Under the pieces are notes generated by a model that worked only from the letters and a program-made list of their open reading frames with translations, was not told the origin of the DNA and did no database searches. A DNA stretch of 35,651 bases, taken from assembly GCA_022510405.1 (NCBI GenBank), contig JAFLTP010000029.1, positions 1 through 35,651 on the forward strand, in the 5' to 3' direction. This document shows, one piece after another, positions 14,837 to 22,031 of this stretch. The position numbers were made by a program, and so were the translations under genes. The stretch comes from Muribaculaceae bacterium. GTDB taxonomy: Bacteria > Bacteroidota > Bacteroidia > Bacteroidales > Muribaculaceae. The first letter of the stretch is position 1. Every line of letters starts with the position of its first letter.

Positions 14837-16405
14837 TTACCATGAATTTTTAGGGCGCCGACGGGGGACGGACAACGGTTTAAAAGTTTCCTGCCTTGTA
14901 TTTCTCTGAAGGAACCATATTGCACCTTCATCAGCATCGGGAGCATCGTCATGGACACGGGATCCACGTTCAAGGGCAAGAGTCTGTTCTATGCCCACCT
15001 CCATATCCGGAGAATCCTTGAGAGCCTCGTTATAGAAAATGCAACCTCTTTCCCACAGGGGGGATACAGCCTCGATACGTTGGATCTTGTCAGGCTTTTT
15101 ACGATAGTCAGGCATAATGGGCAACTGATAGCCTCTTATATTTCCTTCGGTGGCGAATTCATCAAGAATGATATCCTGAAGCATATTCGCTTCAATAAAG
15201 AAAGAGACCACGACATTATCCGGAAGCGACTCATAAAGATTATAAAGCCATCTGACCATACCGGAAACAGTATCCTGACGAACGTAAGTATCGATAAGAT
15301 GCAATTCACGGCCAATCTTACCCCACAGACGACAAGCTTTATAGTCGTTGGCAGTTGTCGATTTAAACGAAGGGTCTGTGTAGCATACAAGCATCTCATA
15401 TTTATGTAGAGGGAGGACTTTCTTATACCGGATCCATTCATGACGAAATATGGTGCCGTCATTGATGGGATTATGCATCATCTCCTTCTCCCAAGCACGG
15501 TAACCGACAAAATCCTTATATGCCTGTGCCTCTTCCTTTGTCCATTTTTCCGACCAGACGGGATTGCCGTCTTTATCGACAGCTTTTATTTCCGAGACAT
15601 GTACCCCCTTAGATGCCGAGATATTGGCAAGGACTGAATTTTTAGAGATAAGGTTGCCGACCATTATAAAGCGCCCTCGACCCACATCCAAGGCTCCAAA
15701 CAAAGCCTCCTTTACCCAATCGGTCAAGTCTTTCACACGTTTCTCATTCCTGCAGAGCTCATCATCATCCAAGTCATCTATTACTATATAATCCGGACGC
15801 GCTTCACGATCACGCAGGCCACGGGGAGACTGACCACGACCTACGGCAAGGAACTTTGCACCACCTTTAGTCTTGAATTCACCTTCGAGCCAAGAACCGA
15901 GATTTTTTTGCTCGCCGAAATCAGCAATCAATTTCTGATTGAATTCCAGTTCCGCCTGAAGGTCTCCAAGAAGCCGGATTGCGGAGTCTTCGGATTTGCC
16001 CACCGTTATCATGAAGTTGATAAGACGTTTGGGCTGAAAAATAAGCCAAAGAGGGATGAAAACCCCGATATGCGTTGACTTGGCATGACCGCGTGGCCAC
16101 TTGAAGACTGCCTTCAGATTCGGAGTATTTTTAATTTTTAGAGCAGCCTTTGTATGAAAAGGAGCATTGTGAATTAACTTGATTGTCTCACCGGAGGCTT
16201 TATCCCTCAGAGTCAGGAAATGAGCAAAATAATACTCGCAGAACTCATCATAGTTGGAAAGCAGGTGACGGATACGCCGGTCACGATCTGCCAGAGTCTC
16301 TTTGGCTACAGCCATAGAAACTTCAGTCAAAGCCTGAACCTCGCGGCAATGTTCCTGCCAGCGTTCAAAAGCCTCTTTCTGTTCTTTAGTCAGACCGTTT
16401 TTCAT
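14837..16405 (-). CDS. Large terminase (Mu gp28-like)
   Basis: 522 residues: ATPase and nuclease that package DNA. The Walker A-like motif WPRGHAKST is at about 103-111, Walker B YIVIDDLDDDE at about 206-216, and a nuclease-domain motif begins at CYTDPSF (Asp344). RVHDDAPDADEGA near residues 490-500 supplies further acidic residues. In transposable phages the enzyme packages headful lengths from integrated copies, so host DNA is carried at the ends. It starts one base after the small-terminase stop. Confidence 0.94.
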   Translation of the reverse strand: MKNGLTKEQKEAFERWQEHCREVQALTEVSMAVAKETLADRDRRIRHLLSNYDEFCEYYFAHFLTLRDKASGETIKLIHNAPFHTKAALKIKNTPNLKAVFKWPRGHAKSTHIGVFIPLWLIFQPKRLINFMITVGKSEDSAIRLLGDLQAELEFNQKLIADFGEQKNLGSWLEGEFKTKGGAKFLAVGRGQSPRGLRDREARPDYIVIDDLDDDELCRNEKRVKDLTDWVKEALFGALDVGRGRFIMVGNLISKNSVLANISASKGVHVSEIKAVDKDGNPVWSEKWTKEEAQAYKDFVGYRAWEKEMMHNPINDGTIFRHEWIRYKKVLPLHKYEMLVCYTDPSFKSTTANDYKACRLWGKIGRELHLIDTYVRQDTVSGMVRWLYNLYESLPDNVVVSFFIEANMLQDIILDEFATEGNIRGYQLPIMPDYRKKPDKIQRIEAVSPLWERGCIFYNEALKDSPDMEVGIEQTLALERGSRVHDDAPDADEGAIWFLQRNTRQETFKPLSVPRRRPKNSW

Positions 16406-16406
16406 A

Positions 16407-16880
16407 TCAAGCCAGGGATCCTTTGCTCATGGATTCAATGAGGAACTTATCCTGATATTTGTTTATGGCCTTGATGAGTTCCGGGGTAACGTCGGGATCA
16501 GTGGCCGAACGGTACTCAAGCCATTTTGAGAAAGCCATGAAGACCTCGATAGCAGAGACCACATTCGCCTGTTTATCGAGTTTCTGAATTACGGATGCAA
16601 GTTTGGAAAGTTTGTCTCCGAGGCTCGAAATGAGACCCGGGTCTTCTGATTCATTGACCTGCTGAATGAGTTTGTCAATTGTCAGGAGCAATTTGTTTAC
16701 AAGTTCCGGGCGCGTGATGTTCTTTGCTGCCCTTGCCTCTTTCCATCCGTCAGAGGTACACCATTTTGAAATGGTGACTCGTGAGACCCCGACCTTATCA
16801 GCTATTTCCGTCTGCTCCAATCCGGAAAGGAACAAAGCCCGGGCAAGGTCTTTTTTCTTTTCAAGTTCTGCTTTTGTCAT
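16407..16880 (-). CDS. Small terminase-like subunit (Mu gp27 position)
   Basis: 157 residues. Residues about 8-45 form an HTH (ARALFLSGLEQTEIADKVG, then VSRVTISKWCTSDGW), typical of terminase small subunits. The rest is helical, with an oligomerisation-type pattern. It is the first gene of the minus-strand packaging operon. Confidence 0.88.
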   Translation of the reverse strand: MTKAELEKKKDLARALFLSGLEQTEIADKVGVSRVTISKWCTSDGWKEARAAKNITRPELVNKLLLTIDKLIQQVNESEDPGLISSLGDKLSKLASVIQKLDKQANVVSAIEVFMAFSKWLEYRSATDPDVTPELIKAINKYQDKFLIESMSKGSLA

Positions 16881-16905
16881 TTTGAAATATTATTAACTCG
16901 TATAA

Positions 16906-16931
16906 GGCTTTGCACTCTTCAGTGCAAAGCC
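16906..16931. other. Perfect hairpin in packaging-operon leader
   Basis: GGCTTTGCACT at 16906-16916 pairs with AGTGCAAAGCC at 16921-16931, an 11-bp stem with a 4-base loop. No U-run follows in either direction. It lies between the minus -7 box and the small-terminase start, so it is in the 5' leader of that mRNA and could affect its stability or translation. Confidence 0.6.
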
Positions 16932-16942
16932 GTAAGACTATG

Positions 16943-16977
16943 CAAAAATGACGGGTTTAGGGCTCGAGGGCAAGAAA
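16943..16977 (-). promoter_or_regulatory. Leftward late promoter (packaging operon)
   Basis: On the minus strand: TTTCTTGCC (16977-16969), with -33 TTG at 16973-16971, a 20-bp spacer, then CATTTTTG (16950-16943), one mismatch from TAnnTTTG. The imperfect -7 box and nearby repeats fit activator-dependent expression. Confidence 0.65.
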
Positions 16978-16979
16978 TC

Positions 16980-17014
16980 ATGCAACGGTTTCATAGAAGT
17001 ATGCAACGGTTTCA
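16980..17014. promoter_or_regulatory. Direct repeats, probable late activator sites
   Basis: atgcaacggtttca occurs at 16980-16993 and again at 17001-17014, exactly 21 bp apart (two helical turns). The pair lies between the two mirror-image -33 boxes, two and three bases from them. This is a good binding-site layout for one activator serving both promoters. Confidence 0.7.
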
Positions 17015-17017
17015 CAC

Positions 17018-17052
17018 TTTCTTGCCGAGCAGTCAATTAAGGGATAATATTG
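17018..17052 (+). promoter_or_regulatory. Rightward late promoter (capsid/tail operon)
   Basis: TTTCTTGCC at 17018-17026, with -33 TTG at 17022-17024, a 20-bp spacer, then TAATATTG at 17045-17052, one mismatch from TAnnTTTG. Transcription would begin near 17059, close to the ATG at 17077. Confidence 0.7.
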
Positions 17053-17076
17053 CAACAAAAATTGACTGTAATCACG

Positions 17077-18018
17077 ATGGGAAAAAGAGTAAGATTGACA
17101 GATGACAGCCTTAACAGCCATGGTAGCCGTGTCATTACTGCCGGAGTCGATATTGCGCAATATGAGAGAAACCCTGTTCTCTTATACATGCATGAGAGAG
17201 GAAAGGTGATAGGCTACATGAAGGATCTCAAGGTAGAGAACAACGAGATAACCGGGGAACCGATATTTGACTGCGCCACCGAATTATCCAAACAATGCAA
17301 GAAGCAATGGGAGATCGGATCTTTGAGAATGGTCAGCATAGGTATCGATATCATTGAGCTCAGTGAAAAGGAGGAACACCTTGTTCCGGGACAAACCTCC
17401 CCCACGATAACTAAAAGCAAGATTTTCGAGACCTCTATTGTGGATATAGGGGCTAATGACAATGCCATTGTCATGCGTCAGAATGGCAGACAGATAACAC
17501 TTGGCAGGGATAGTGAGAACCCACTGCCATTAATAAACTATAAACCTCAAATTACAAAACAGGAAATGGAACTGAAAACAATCGCCCTGCAATTAGGGTT
17601 GCCGGAGTCGGCAGATGAGACAACAGTCCTCTCCAAAATCAATGAGCTGAAAGGCCAGGAGGAGGAAACGAAAAAACTTAAAAAGGAGAAGGAGGATCTT
17701 ATTCTTTCCCAAGTGACCGGTGCTGTGGAAAATGCCATTAAGGAAAACCGTTTGACCGCAGATAAAAAGGAGCATTTCATTAACCTGGGCAAGACAATAG
17801 GATTGGAAACACTCAAAACCACTTTGGACGCGATGTCGCCGGCTGCTCGCCTTAGTGCCACTATCAATCAGGGAAGCGATCCAAAATCGGCCACTGATAA
17901 GACCTACTCCAAAATGAGTGAGGTTCCGGAAGAGGAACTGAAAAAAATGCGCCAGGAAAACCCTGCAGAGTACAAGAGGCTCTACAAAGCTGAATATGGA
18001 TGTGAATGTGAAATCTAA
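17077..18018 (+). CDS. Prohead protease with C-terminal scaffold (Mu gpI/Z-like role)
   Basis: 313 residues from the ATG at 17077; a TTG at 17050 would overlap the promoter. The first 150 residues resemble an HK97-type serine prohead protease: His39 in LLYMHERGKVIGYM, Ser87 in SLRMVSIGIDI, and the ETSIVDIGAN strand. Residues about 160-313 are helical and Lys/Glu-rich (KLKKEKEDLI), consistent with a fused scaffold ending in a basic/acidic tail. It cleaves scaffold and probably capsid N-termini. It is the first gene of the plus late operon, directly before the major capsid protein. Confidence 0.88.
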   Translation: MGKRVRLTDDSLNSHGSRVITAGVDIAQYERNPVLLYMHERGKVIGYMKDLKVENNEITGEPIFDCATELSKQCKKQWEIGSLRMVSIGIDIIELSEKEEHLVPGQTSPTITKSKIFETSIVDIGANDNAIVMRQNGRQITLGRDSENPLPLINYKPQITKQEMELKTIALQLGLPESADETTVLSKINELKGQEEETKKLKKEKEDLILSQVTGAVENAIKENRLTADKKEHFINLGKTIGLETLKTTLDAMSPAARLSATINQGSDPKSATDKTYSKMSEVPEEELKKMRQENPAEYKRLYKAEYGCECEI

Positions 18019-18034
18019 AACCAAATAATAAGAA

Positions 18035-19096
18035 ATGAAGACAACAAAGAAAACTTTGTCCGCACTCCTCTTCAATGCATTTGTGGGAGTGATGCTGGCT
18101 CTTCTTTTGGGAGTGCCGGCTATGTGGTGTGTTATCGTCATGGTGGCCGTCGGTACCGTGATGAGTTTTGTGCCGATGCCTGCCGGCGCGCTCCGTGAAG
18201 GTGTCTACGCTGAGGTATGGACAGGAGAAATGGTAAAGGCTCTGAGGGAATTTCTTTCAGGCAGTTGGCTTGACGGCGTTCCCGATCAGTCTTCCATTGT
18301 CAACAACGATGTGATCCATCTGGTGGACGTGGGAGTGGATCCGGAAGTGCTGATAAACAATACCACCTACCCCATCCCATTACAGGCACTCGATGACAAG
18401 GATATCGCCATTAAACTCGACAAGTTCCAGACAAAGGTAACACCGGTTACTGACGATGAACTTTATGCGATTTCCTATGACAAGATGAACAGAGTGAAAG
18501 AAAGCCATTCCAACGCCCTTAACGATGCCAAGTTCAGAAAGGCTGCCCATGCCTTATGCGCAAAGCAGAATTCCAAGACAACCCCGGTTCTTAAGACAAC
18601 GGGAGAGTCGGATCCGGAAACCGGAAGGCTCAGGCTGACTGCCAACGATCTTGTTTCACTCAAGAGGGCGCTTGACAACCTGAAGGTTCCGGCCACAAAC
18701 CGCAGACTGATTTTATGTCCCGATCATGTAAATGACCTCATTCTGACGGATCAGAAGTTCAAGGAGCAATTCAACATAGACCGCAACACAGGTAAGGTTG
18801 GCAACCTCTATGGCTTTGAAATCTATACATACGGAGACACACCGGTTTATACTACGGCAGGTGTCAAGAAGGATCTTGGATCCGAAGCAAGCACCGGAGA
18901 ATTCCAATGCTCGTTTGCCTTCTATACTCCACGTGTGTTTAAAGCCACCGGTTCAACCAAGATGTATTACAGCGAGGCAGGCACGGATCCCGAATATCAG
19001 CGAAACAAGATCAACTTCAGACATTACTTCATCTGCATGCCTAAGAAGGAAGATGCAAGTGCAGTAATGATGAGTGACTATGTTCCTGTCGGATAA
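18035..19096 (+). CDS. Major capsid protein with N-terminal membrane segments
   Basis: 353 residues, by position and abundance-type sequence the major head subunit of a Mu/Hankyphage-like phage. The body (about 54-353) has capsid features: GVYAEVWTGEMVKALREFL, IVNNDVIHLVDVG, the LALDNL/RLILCPDHVNDLIL region, KVGNLYGFEIYTYG, and a final NKINFRHYFICM. Unusually, residues about 9-47 form two strongly hydrophobic stretches (LLFNAFVGVMLALLLGV and WCVIVMVAVGTVMSFV). After PMPAGALREGV the soluble part begins. This looks like a membrane hairpin to be removed by the protease encoded just upstream. Confidence 0.88.
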   Translation: MKTTKKTLSALLFNAFVGVMLALLLGVPAMWCVIVMVAVGTVMSFVPMPAGALREGVYAEVWTGEMVKALREFLSGSWLDGVPDQSSIVNNDVIHLVDVGVDPEVLINNTTYPIPLQALDDKDIAIKLDKFQTKVTPVTDDELYAISYDKMNRVKESHSNALNDAKFRKAAHALCAKQNSKTTPVLKTTGESDPETGRLRLTANDLVSLKRALDNLKVPATNRRLILCPDHVNDLILTDQKFKEQFNIDRNTGKVGNLYGFEIYTYGDTPVYTTAGVKKDLGSEASTGEFQCSFAFYTPRVFKATGSTKMYYSEAGTDPEYQRNKINFRHYFICMPKKEDASAVMMSDYVPVG

Positions 19097-19114
19097 CCCA
19101 AAACCAAAGCTCCT

Positions 19115-19381
19115 ATGAAATTGAAAGTAGTAACCAAATTCAGGGATAAGTATAATCCTGAAACTGTATTTATGCCGGGGAAAATTGTGGAAATAGAAGA
19201 TGATGACCGTTCCCGTGACTTGATTAAACGTGGTTTATGCACGGAATATAAGCCAAAGAATGCTCCGGCTGCCAGTAAAGCCGGAAAATCAAAGTCAGAC
19301 AAAACTCCGGAAGTCAAGGTGGAGAATTCAGTTGAGGAATCTACTGAGCCAACCGAAGTTGAAAACCAAAACCCGGAATAA
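19115..19381 (+). CDS. Small head protein candidate (YqbF-like start)
   Basis: 88 residues. The start MKLKVVTKFRDKYNPETVFMPGKIVEIEDDDRSRDLIKRGLC resembles the small beta domains found as head-fibre or connector pieces after capsid genes. The rest is a Pro/Glu/Ser-rich linker. Position after the capsid gene supports a virion role, not proven. Confidence 0.6.
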   Translation: MKLKVVTKFRDKYNPETVFMPGKIVEIEDDDRSRDLIKRGLCTEYKPKNAPAASKAGKSKSDKTPEVKVENSVEESTEPTEVENQNPE

Positions 19382-19383
19382 CG

Positions 19384-19887
19384 ATGGCAAAGCTGAAATA
19401 TTTAGTTATACACTGCACCGCGACACCTGAAGGGAGGCAAGTGACCGGAGCCGACATAAGGCGCTGGCACACCTCCCCGGTGAGCGCCGGTGGAAGAGGA
19501 TGGAAACAGGTAGGTTATACCGACCTTTTCAAACTTGACGGTTCTATAGAAAGACTTGTGGATAACAACGAGGACGCAAACGTGGATACTTGGGAGATCA
19601 CGAACGGAGCGACTGGCTATAATTCCGTAAGCAGGCATATAGTGTATGCCGGAGGTGTGGACCAGGAAGGGAAAGCTAAGGACACCCGGACCGATGCACA
19701 AAGAAAATCGATGAAAGACTATGTGGTTGACTTCCACAGAAGATTCCCAGATGTTAAGATAGTTGGCCACCGTGACCTTTCCCCGGATAAAAACGGGAAC
19801 GGGATCATCGAACCTTCGGAATGGACAAAGGCGTGCCCAAGCTTCGAGGTATCGGAGTGGCTAATGAGCATAGGAATCAAACAATAA
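19384..19887 (+). CDS. Endolysin: N-acetylmuramoyl-L-alanine amidase
   Basis: 167 residues, Amidase_2/T7-lysozyme (PGRP) fold. Zinc ligands are apparent: His10 in VIHCTAT, His129 in IVGHRDLSPDKN and Cys151 in KACPSFEV, with Tyr45 in the expected catalytic region. It cuts the amide between MurNAc and L-Ala in peptidoglycan. There is no signal peptide, so release needs a holin or membrane lesion. It heads a lysis cassette placed between the head and tail genes. Confidence 0.95.
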   Translation: MAKLKYLVIHCTATPEGRQVTGADIRRWHTSPVSAGGRGWKQVGYTDLFKLDGSIERLVDNNEDANVDTWEITNGATGYNSVSRHIVYAGGVDQEGKAKDTRTDAQRKSMKDYVVDFHRRFPDVKIVGHRDLSPDKNGNGIIEPSEWTKACPSFEVSEWLMSIGIKQ

Positions 19888-19905
19888 TTATAAAATTCGA
19901 GTGGC

Positions 19906-20397
19906 ATGACATTCAGTGAAATATTAAACATCGTACTTGGCGGAAGCATGATAGGGCTTGTGGTGAGTCTTCTGACCATGAAGGCCACTATCAGGAAAGC
20001 GCATGCAGAAGCCGAGAGAGCGAAGGCTGAAGCGGAGAAAGCGAAAGCAGATGCCGAGACGGTGCATATCACGAATGCGGAGAATGCCACACGGATACTG
20101 GTAGAGAACATTGTGAAACCCCTAAAAGAGGAATTGAATGCGACAAGGAAAGACCTGCAAGCCACCAAAAGGGAGATGGCGAGGCTACGGAAGGCAGTTG
20201 AGGCGGTTTCAGATTGTCCCCATTCTGACAATTGCCCTGTTCGCTATAAGCTGCTCGACAACCAAAAAGATCCGGACGGAACACAAGGAGAATGTCAAGA
20301 TAGCAGAGAAACACGATACCGTCGCCACAATCATAAGACAGATTGTGAGCGAGACAGTCCCAATGAGCCGGGTGGAGATGTCGATTTCGATAGATAG
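19906..20397 (+). CDS. Membrane protein with coiled coil: inner-membrane spanin or holin candidate
   Basis: 163 residues. A single N-terminal membrane helix (about 4-25, ILNIVLGGSMIGLVVSLL) is followed by an Ala/Glu/Lys coiled coil (about 28-100), then a Cys pair in CPHSDNCPVRY and a basic/acidic tail. N-terminal anchor plus periplasmic coiled coil matches Rz-type inner-membrane spanins. A holin role cannot be excluded. The next gene starts inside it in the +1 frame, the Rz/Rz1 arrangement. Confidence 0.7.
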   Translation: MTFSEILNIVLGGSMIGLVVSLLTMKATIRKAHAEAERAKAEAEKAKADAETVHITNAENATRILVENIVKPLKEELNATRKDLQATKREMARLRKAVEAVSDCPHSDNCPVRYKLLDNQKDPDGTQGECQDSRETRYRRHNHKTDCERDSPNEPGGDVDFDR

Positions 20398-20707
20398 TCT
20401 CCGTAATCTTCCGGAAGGGGCGAGCTTTCAAAAGAGAAGCGGACAGGCGAATGCCTCTGTATTTACTCAAGGGAACAACGTAGTGGTGACAGCCACATGC
20501 GACAGCCTTCAGAGAGAAGTGGAATTATATGCAGAACTGTATGTTTCCACTCTTGAGGAACTGGAGGAAATGCGGGAAAGCACTGAGGAGAGAGAAGAGA
20601 AAGGGTGCAGACACACTCCTATATTAACAACGATACTTGCACTTGCTGCAGGAATAATAGTCGGAACAGCGGCAACACTCATAATAAAAACAGCGAGAAA
20701 TGGATAA
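20138..20707 (+). CDS. Lipoprotein spanin with C-terminal membrane helix
   Basis: 189 residues from ATG 20138; a start at TTG 20198 (LRRFQIVPILTI) would give a normal-length lipoprotein signal. Lipobox FAISC with Cys39, then STTKK. The middle is coiled-coil-like (QREVELYAELYVSTLEELEE). Residues about 160-183 form a membrane helix (ILTTILALAAGIIVGTAATLII). Outer-membrane lipid anchor plus inner-membrane helix is the layout of unimolecular spanins such as T1 gp11, which fuse the two membranes at lysis. It overlaps the preceding gene by about 200-260 bases in the +1 frame, as Rz1 does in Rz. Confidence 0.75.
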   Translation: MRQGKTCKPPKGRWRGYGRQLRRFQIVPILTIALFAISCSTTKKIRTEHKENVKIAEKHDTVATIIRQIVSETVPMSRVEMSISIDSLRNLPEGASFQKRSGQANASVFTQGNNVVVTATCDSLQREVELYAELYVSTLEELEEMRESTEEREEKGCRHTPILTTILALAAGIIVGTAATLIIKTARNG

Positions 20708-21317
20708 GAACAAAGATTTTTTATATGGCATAGGATCGGTGAAGTTTGATGACTTTACAATCGGTTACATTGAGAAAGGATCATTTGATTTCGGTGGTGT
20801 GAAACCTGAATCTGTAGATGTGGACGCGGAGCAGGTGCCGGATGCACCGGTTCTGACACTTCTGCAAAAGAACGGTCAGATATCACCGACCTTCAACCTG
20901 ATACAACTTAACTACAAGAATATCCATGCCGTTCTTGGCGGGACACTTCTTGGAGGAGAGGAAAATCCTAAAGGATGGAGTGCACCCAGCAACCTGATGC
21001 AAAAAAGCGGCAAGTGGGTGATCAATCTTGTTTCGGGTCAAACAATCATCATACCGAACGGGACAATCCTTGCGAATCCGGCAGGCAAGCTAACATTGAC
21101 AGAGGTAGCGAAGATAGAGTGCCAGCTGAAGGTTAACAAGCCTACGGACGGAAGCTCACCCTATTCGATTGTGGATTCGGAAGATGTGCTCAACACCGTA
21201 TCGAACGTACAGACATCACAACCGGTGGCAACCGTAGCGGAAGCAAATGTGGCACCGGAAGAGGAGTCCAAATCAGTGACAACCTCCAAAGTAACGTCAA
21301 AGTCTGCAAATGGATGA
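20700..21317 (+). CDS. Major tail tube protein candidate
   Basis: 205 residues, overlapping the previous stop by eight bases. The body is beta-rich with tube-protein look: FLYGIGSVKFDDFTIGYIEKGSFDFGG, a PVLTLLQKNGQISPTFNLIQ stretch, and a strand-rich end. The last 40 residues are a Ser/Thr/Val/Glu-rich tail. It precedes the chaperone and tape-measure genes, the standard position for the tail tube protein of a siphophage. Confidence 0.75.
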   Translation: MDKNKDFLYGIGSVKFDDFTIGYIEKGSFDFGGVKPESVDVDAEQVPDAPVLTLLQKNGQISPTFNLIQLNYKNIHAVLGGTLLGGEENPKGWSAPSNLMQKSGKWVINLVSGQTIIIPNGTILANPAGKLTLTEVAKIECQLKVNKPTDGSSPYSIVDSEDVLNTVSNVQTSQPVATVAEANVAPEEESKSVTTSKVTSKSANG

Positions 21318-21786
21318 CAAGACAATCAGACTGATCCAGCGGGAGGCAGCGGAGGCACTATTGAACATAGGTGTCTCCCTACCCCTGAAGGAGATCCGGA
21401 TTCCATTCAGGAAACGCCCCCTGGTTCTTCGAGTCACGATGCGTAGACCTTCAATGTCCGGACAAATTCAATTAGCCCGGACATATTTGTCAATGGGGGT
21501 CACAAGCACTGAAATAGAAAATTTCTCTAAGGAGGAGCAAATGCGGTTCATCGCTGATCACGGCGACAAGGTGTGCCGAATGATAGCCTTGACGTTAGGC
21601 AGGACTTGTTTCGTGAGGCCATTGACATGGTTTGTGAAACATTTTGTGAGGTATGAATTTCAAGTAGCAGCAGTACGGAAATTTGTAACCTTGATGGGTA
21701 CTGACCCTTTTATACCTATTATCAGATCAGCCGAGAAGAGCAATCCGATGAAGCTGAGACTGAGCCAAAAAAGGAAGGGGAGTTAA
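21310..21786 (+). CDS. Tail assembly chaperone, short form (gpG-like)
   Basis: 158 residues, helical, with a conserved-looking core (RPSMSGQIQLARTYLSMGV, FVRPLTWFVKHFVRYEF). It precedes the tape-measure gene, as lambda G does. Near its end the zero frame reads GAC-CCT-TTT-ATA, containing the slippery heptamer CCCTTTT. About 27 residues are added after that point in the short form. Confidence 0.8.
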   Translation: MDDKTIRLIQREAAEALLNIGVSLPLKEIRIPFRKRPLVLRVTMRRPSMSGQIQLARTYLSMGVTSTEIENFSKEEQMRFIADHGDKVCRMIALTLGRTCFVRPLTWFVKHFVRYEFQVAAVRKFVTLMGTDPFIPIIRSAEKSNPMKLRLSQKRKGS

Positions 21787-22031
21787 GGACACATTACGAA
21801 AATTCCCATAGCCCCTTCGGTTTCCTGTGGCAGGTGGCTTCGGCCACGGGATGGACGATAGAATATATCCTAAACAAAGTAAACTATCAGACTTTAATCA
21901 TGATGCTGAGCGATGCTCCCCGGTATGTGGAGAGGAGAGAGAATAAAGGAAACAAGCCTGAGGGAGGAAGCACAGCGGAGGATGAAGCCAACGAAATTGC
22001 AGGATTCTTTAGAAGTAATTTGACACGATGA
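21310..22031 (+). CDS. Tail assembly chaperone, -1 frameshift product (gpGT-like)
   Basis: A -1 shift at C-CCT-TTT (21705-21711) leads into a frame that is open from 21705, just after its TGA at 21702-21704, to the stop at 22029-22031. The extension reads YTYYQISREEQSDEAETE, then GFLWQVASATGWTIEYILN, and ends FFRSNLTR, about 107 extra residues. The tape-measure start overlaps its stop (ATGA). In lambda the G/GT pair guides the tape measure during tail assembly. The heptamer fits X-XXY-YYZ exactly, but no downstream stimulatory structure was examined. Confidence 0.75.

Noticed and set aside
21834..22031. Separate 65-residue gene with GTG start
   Set aside because: The frame is open back to 21705 and is better explained as the -1 extension of the tail chaperone.
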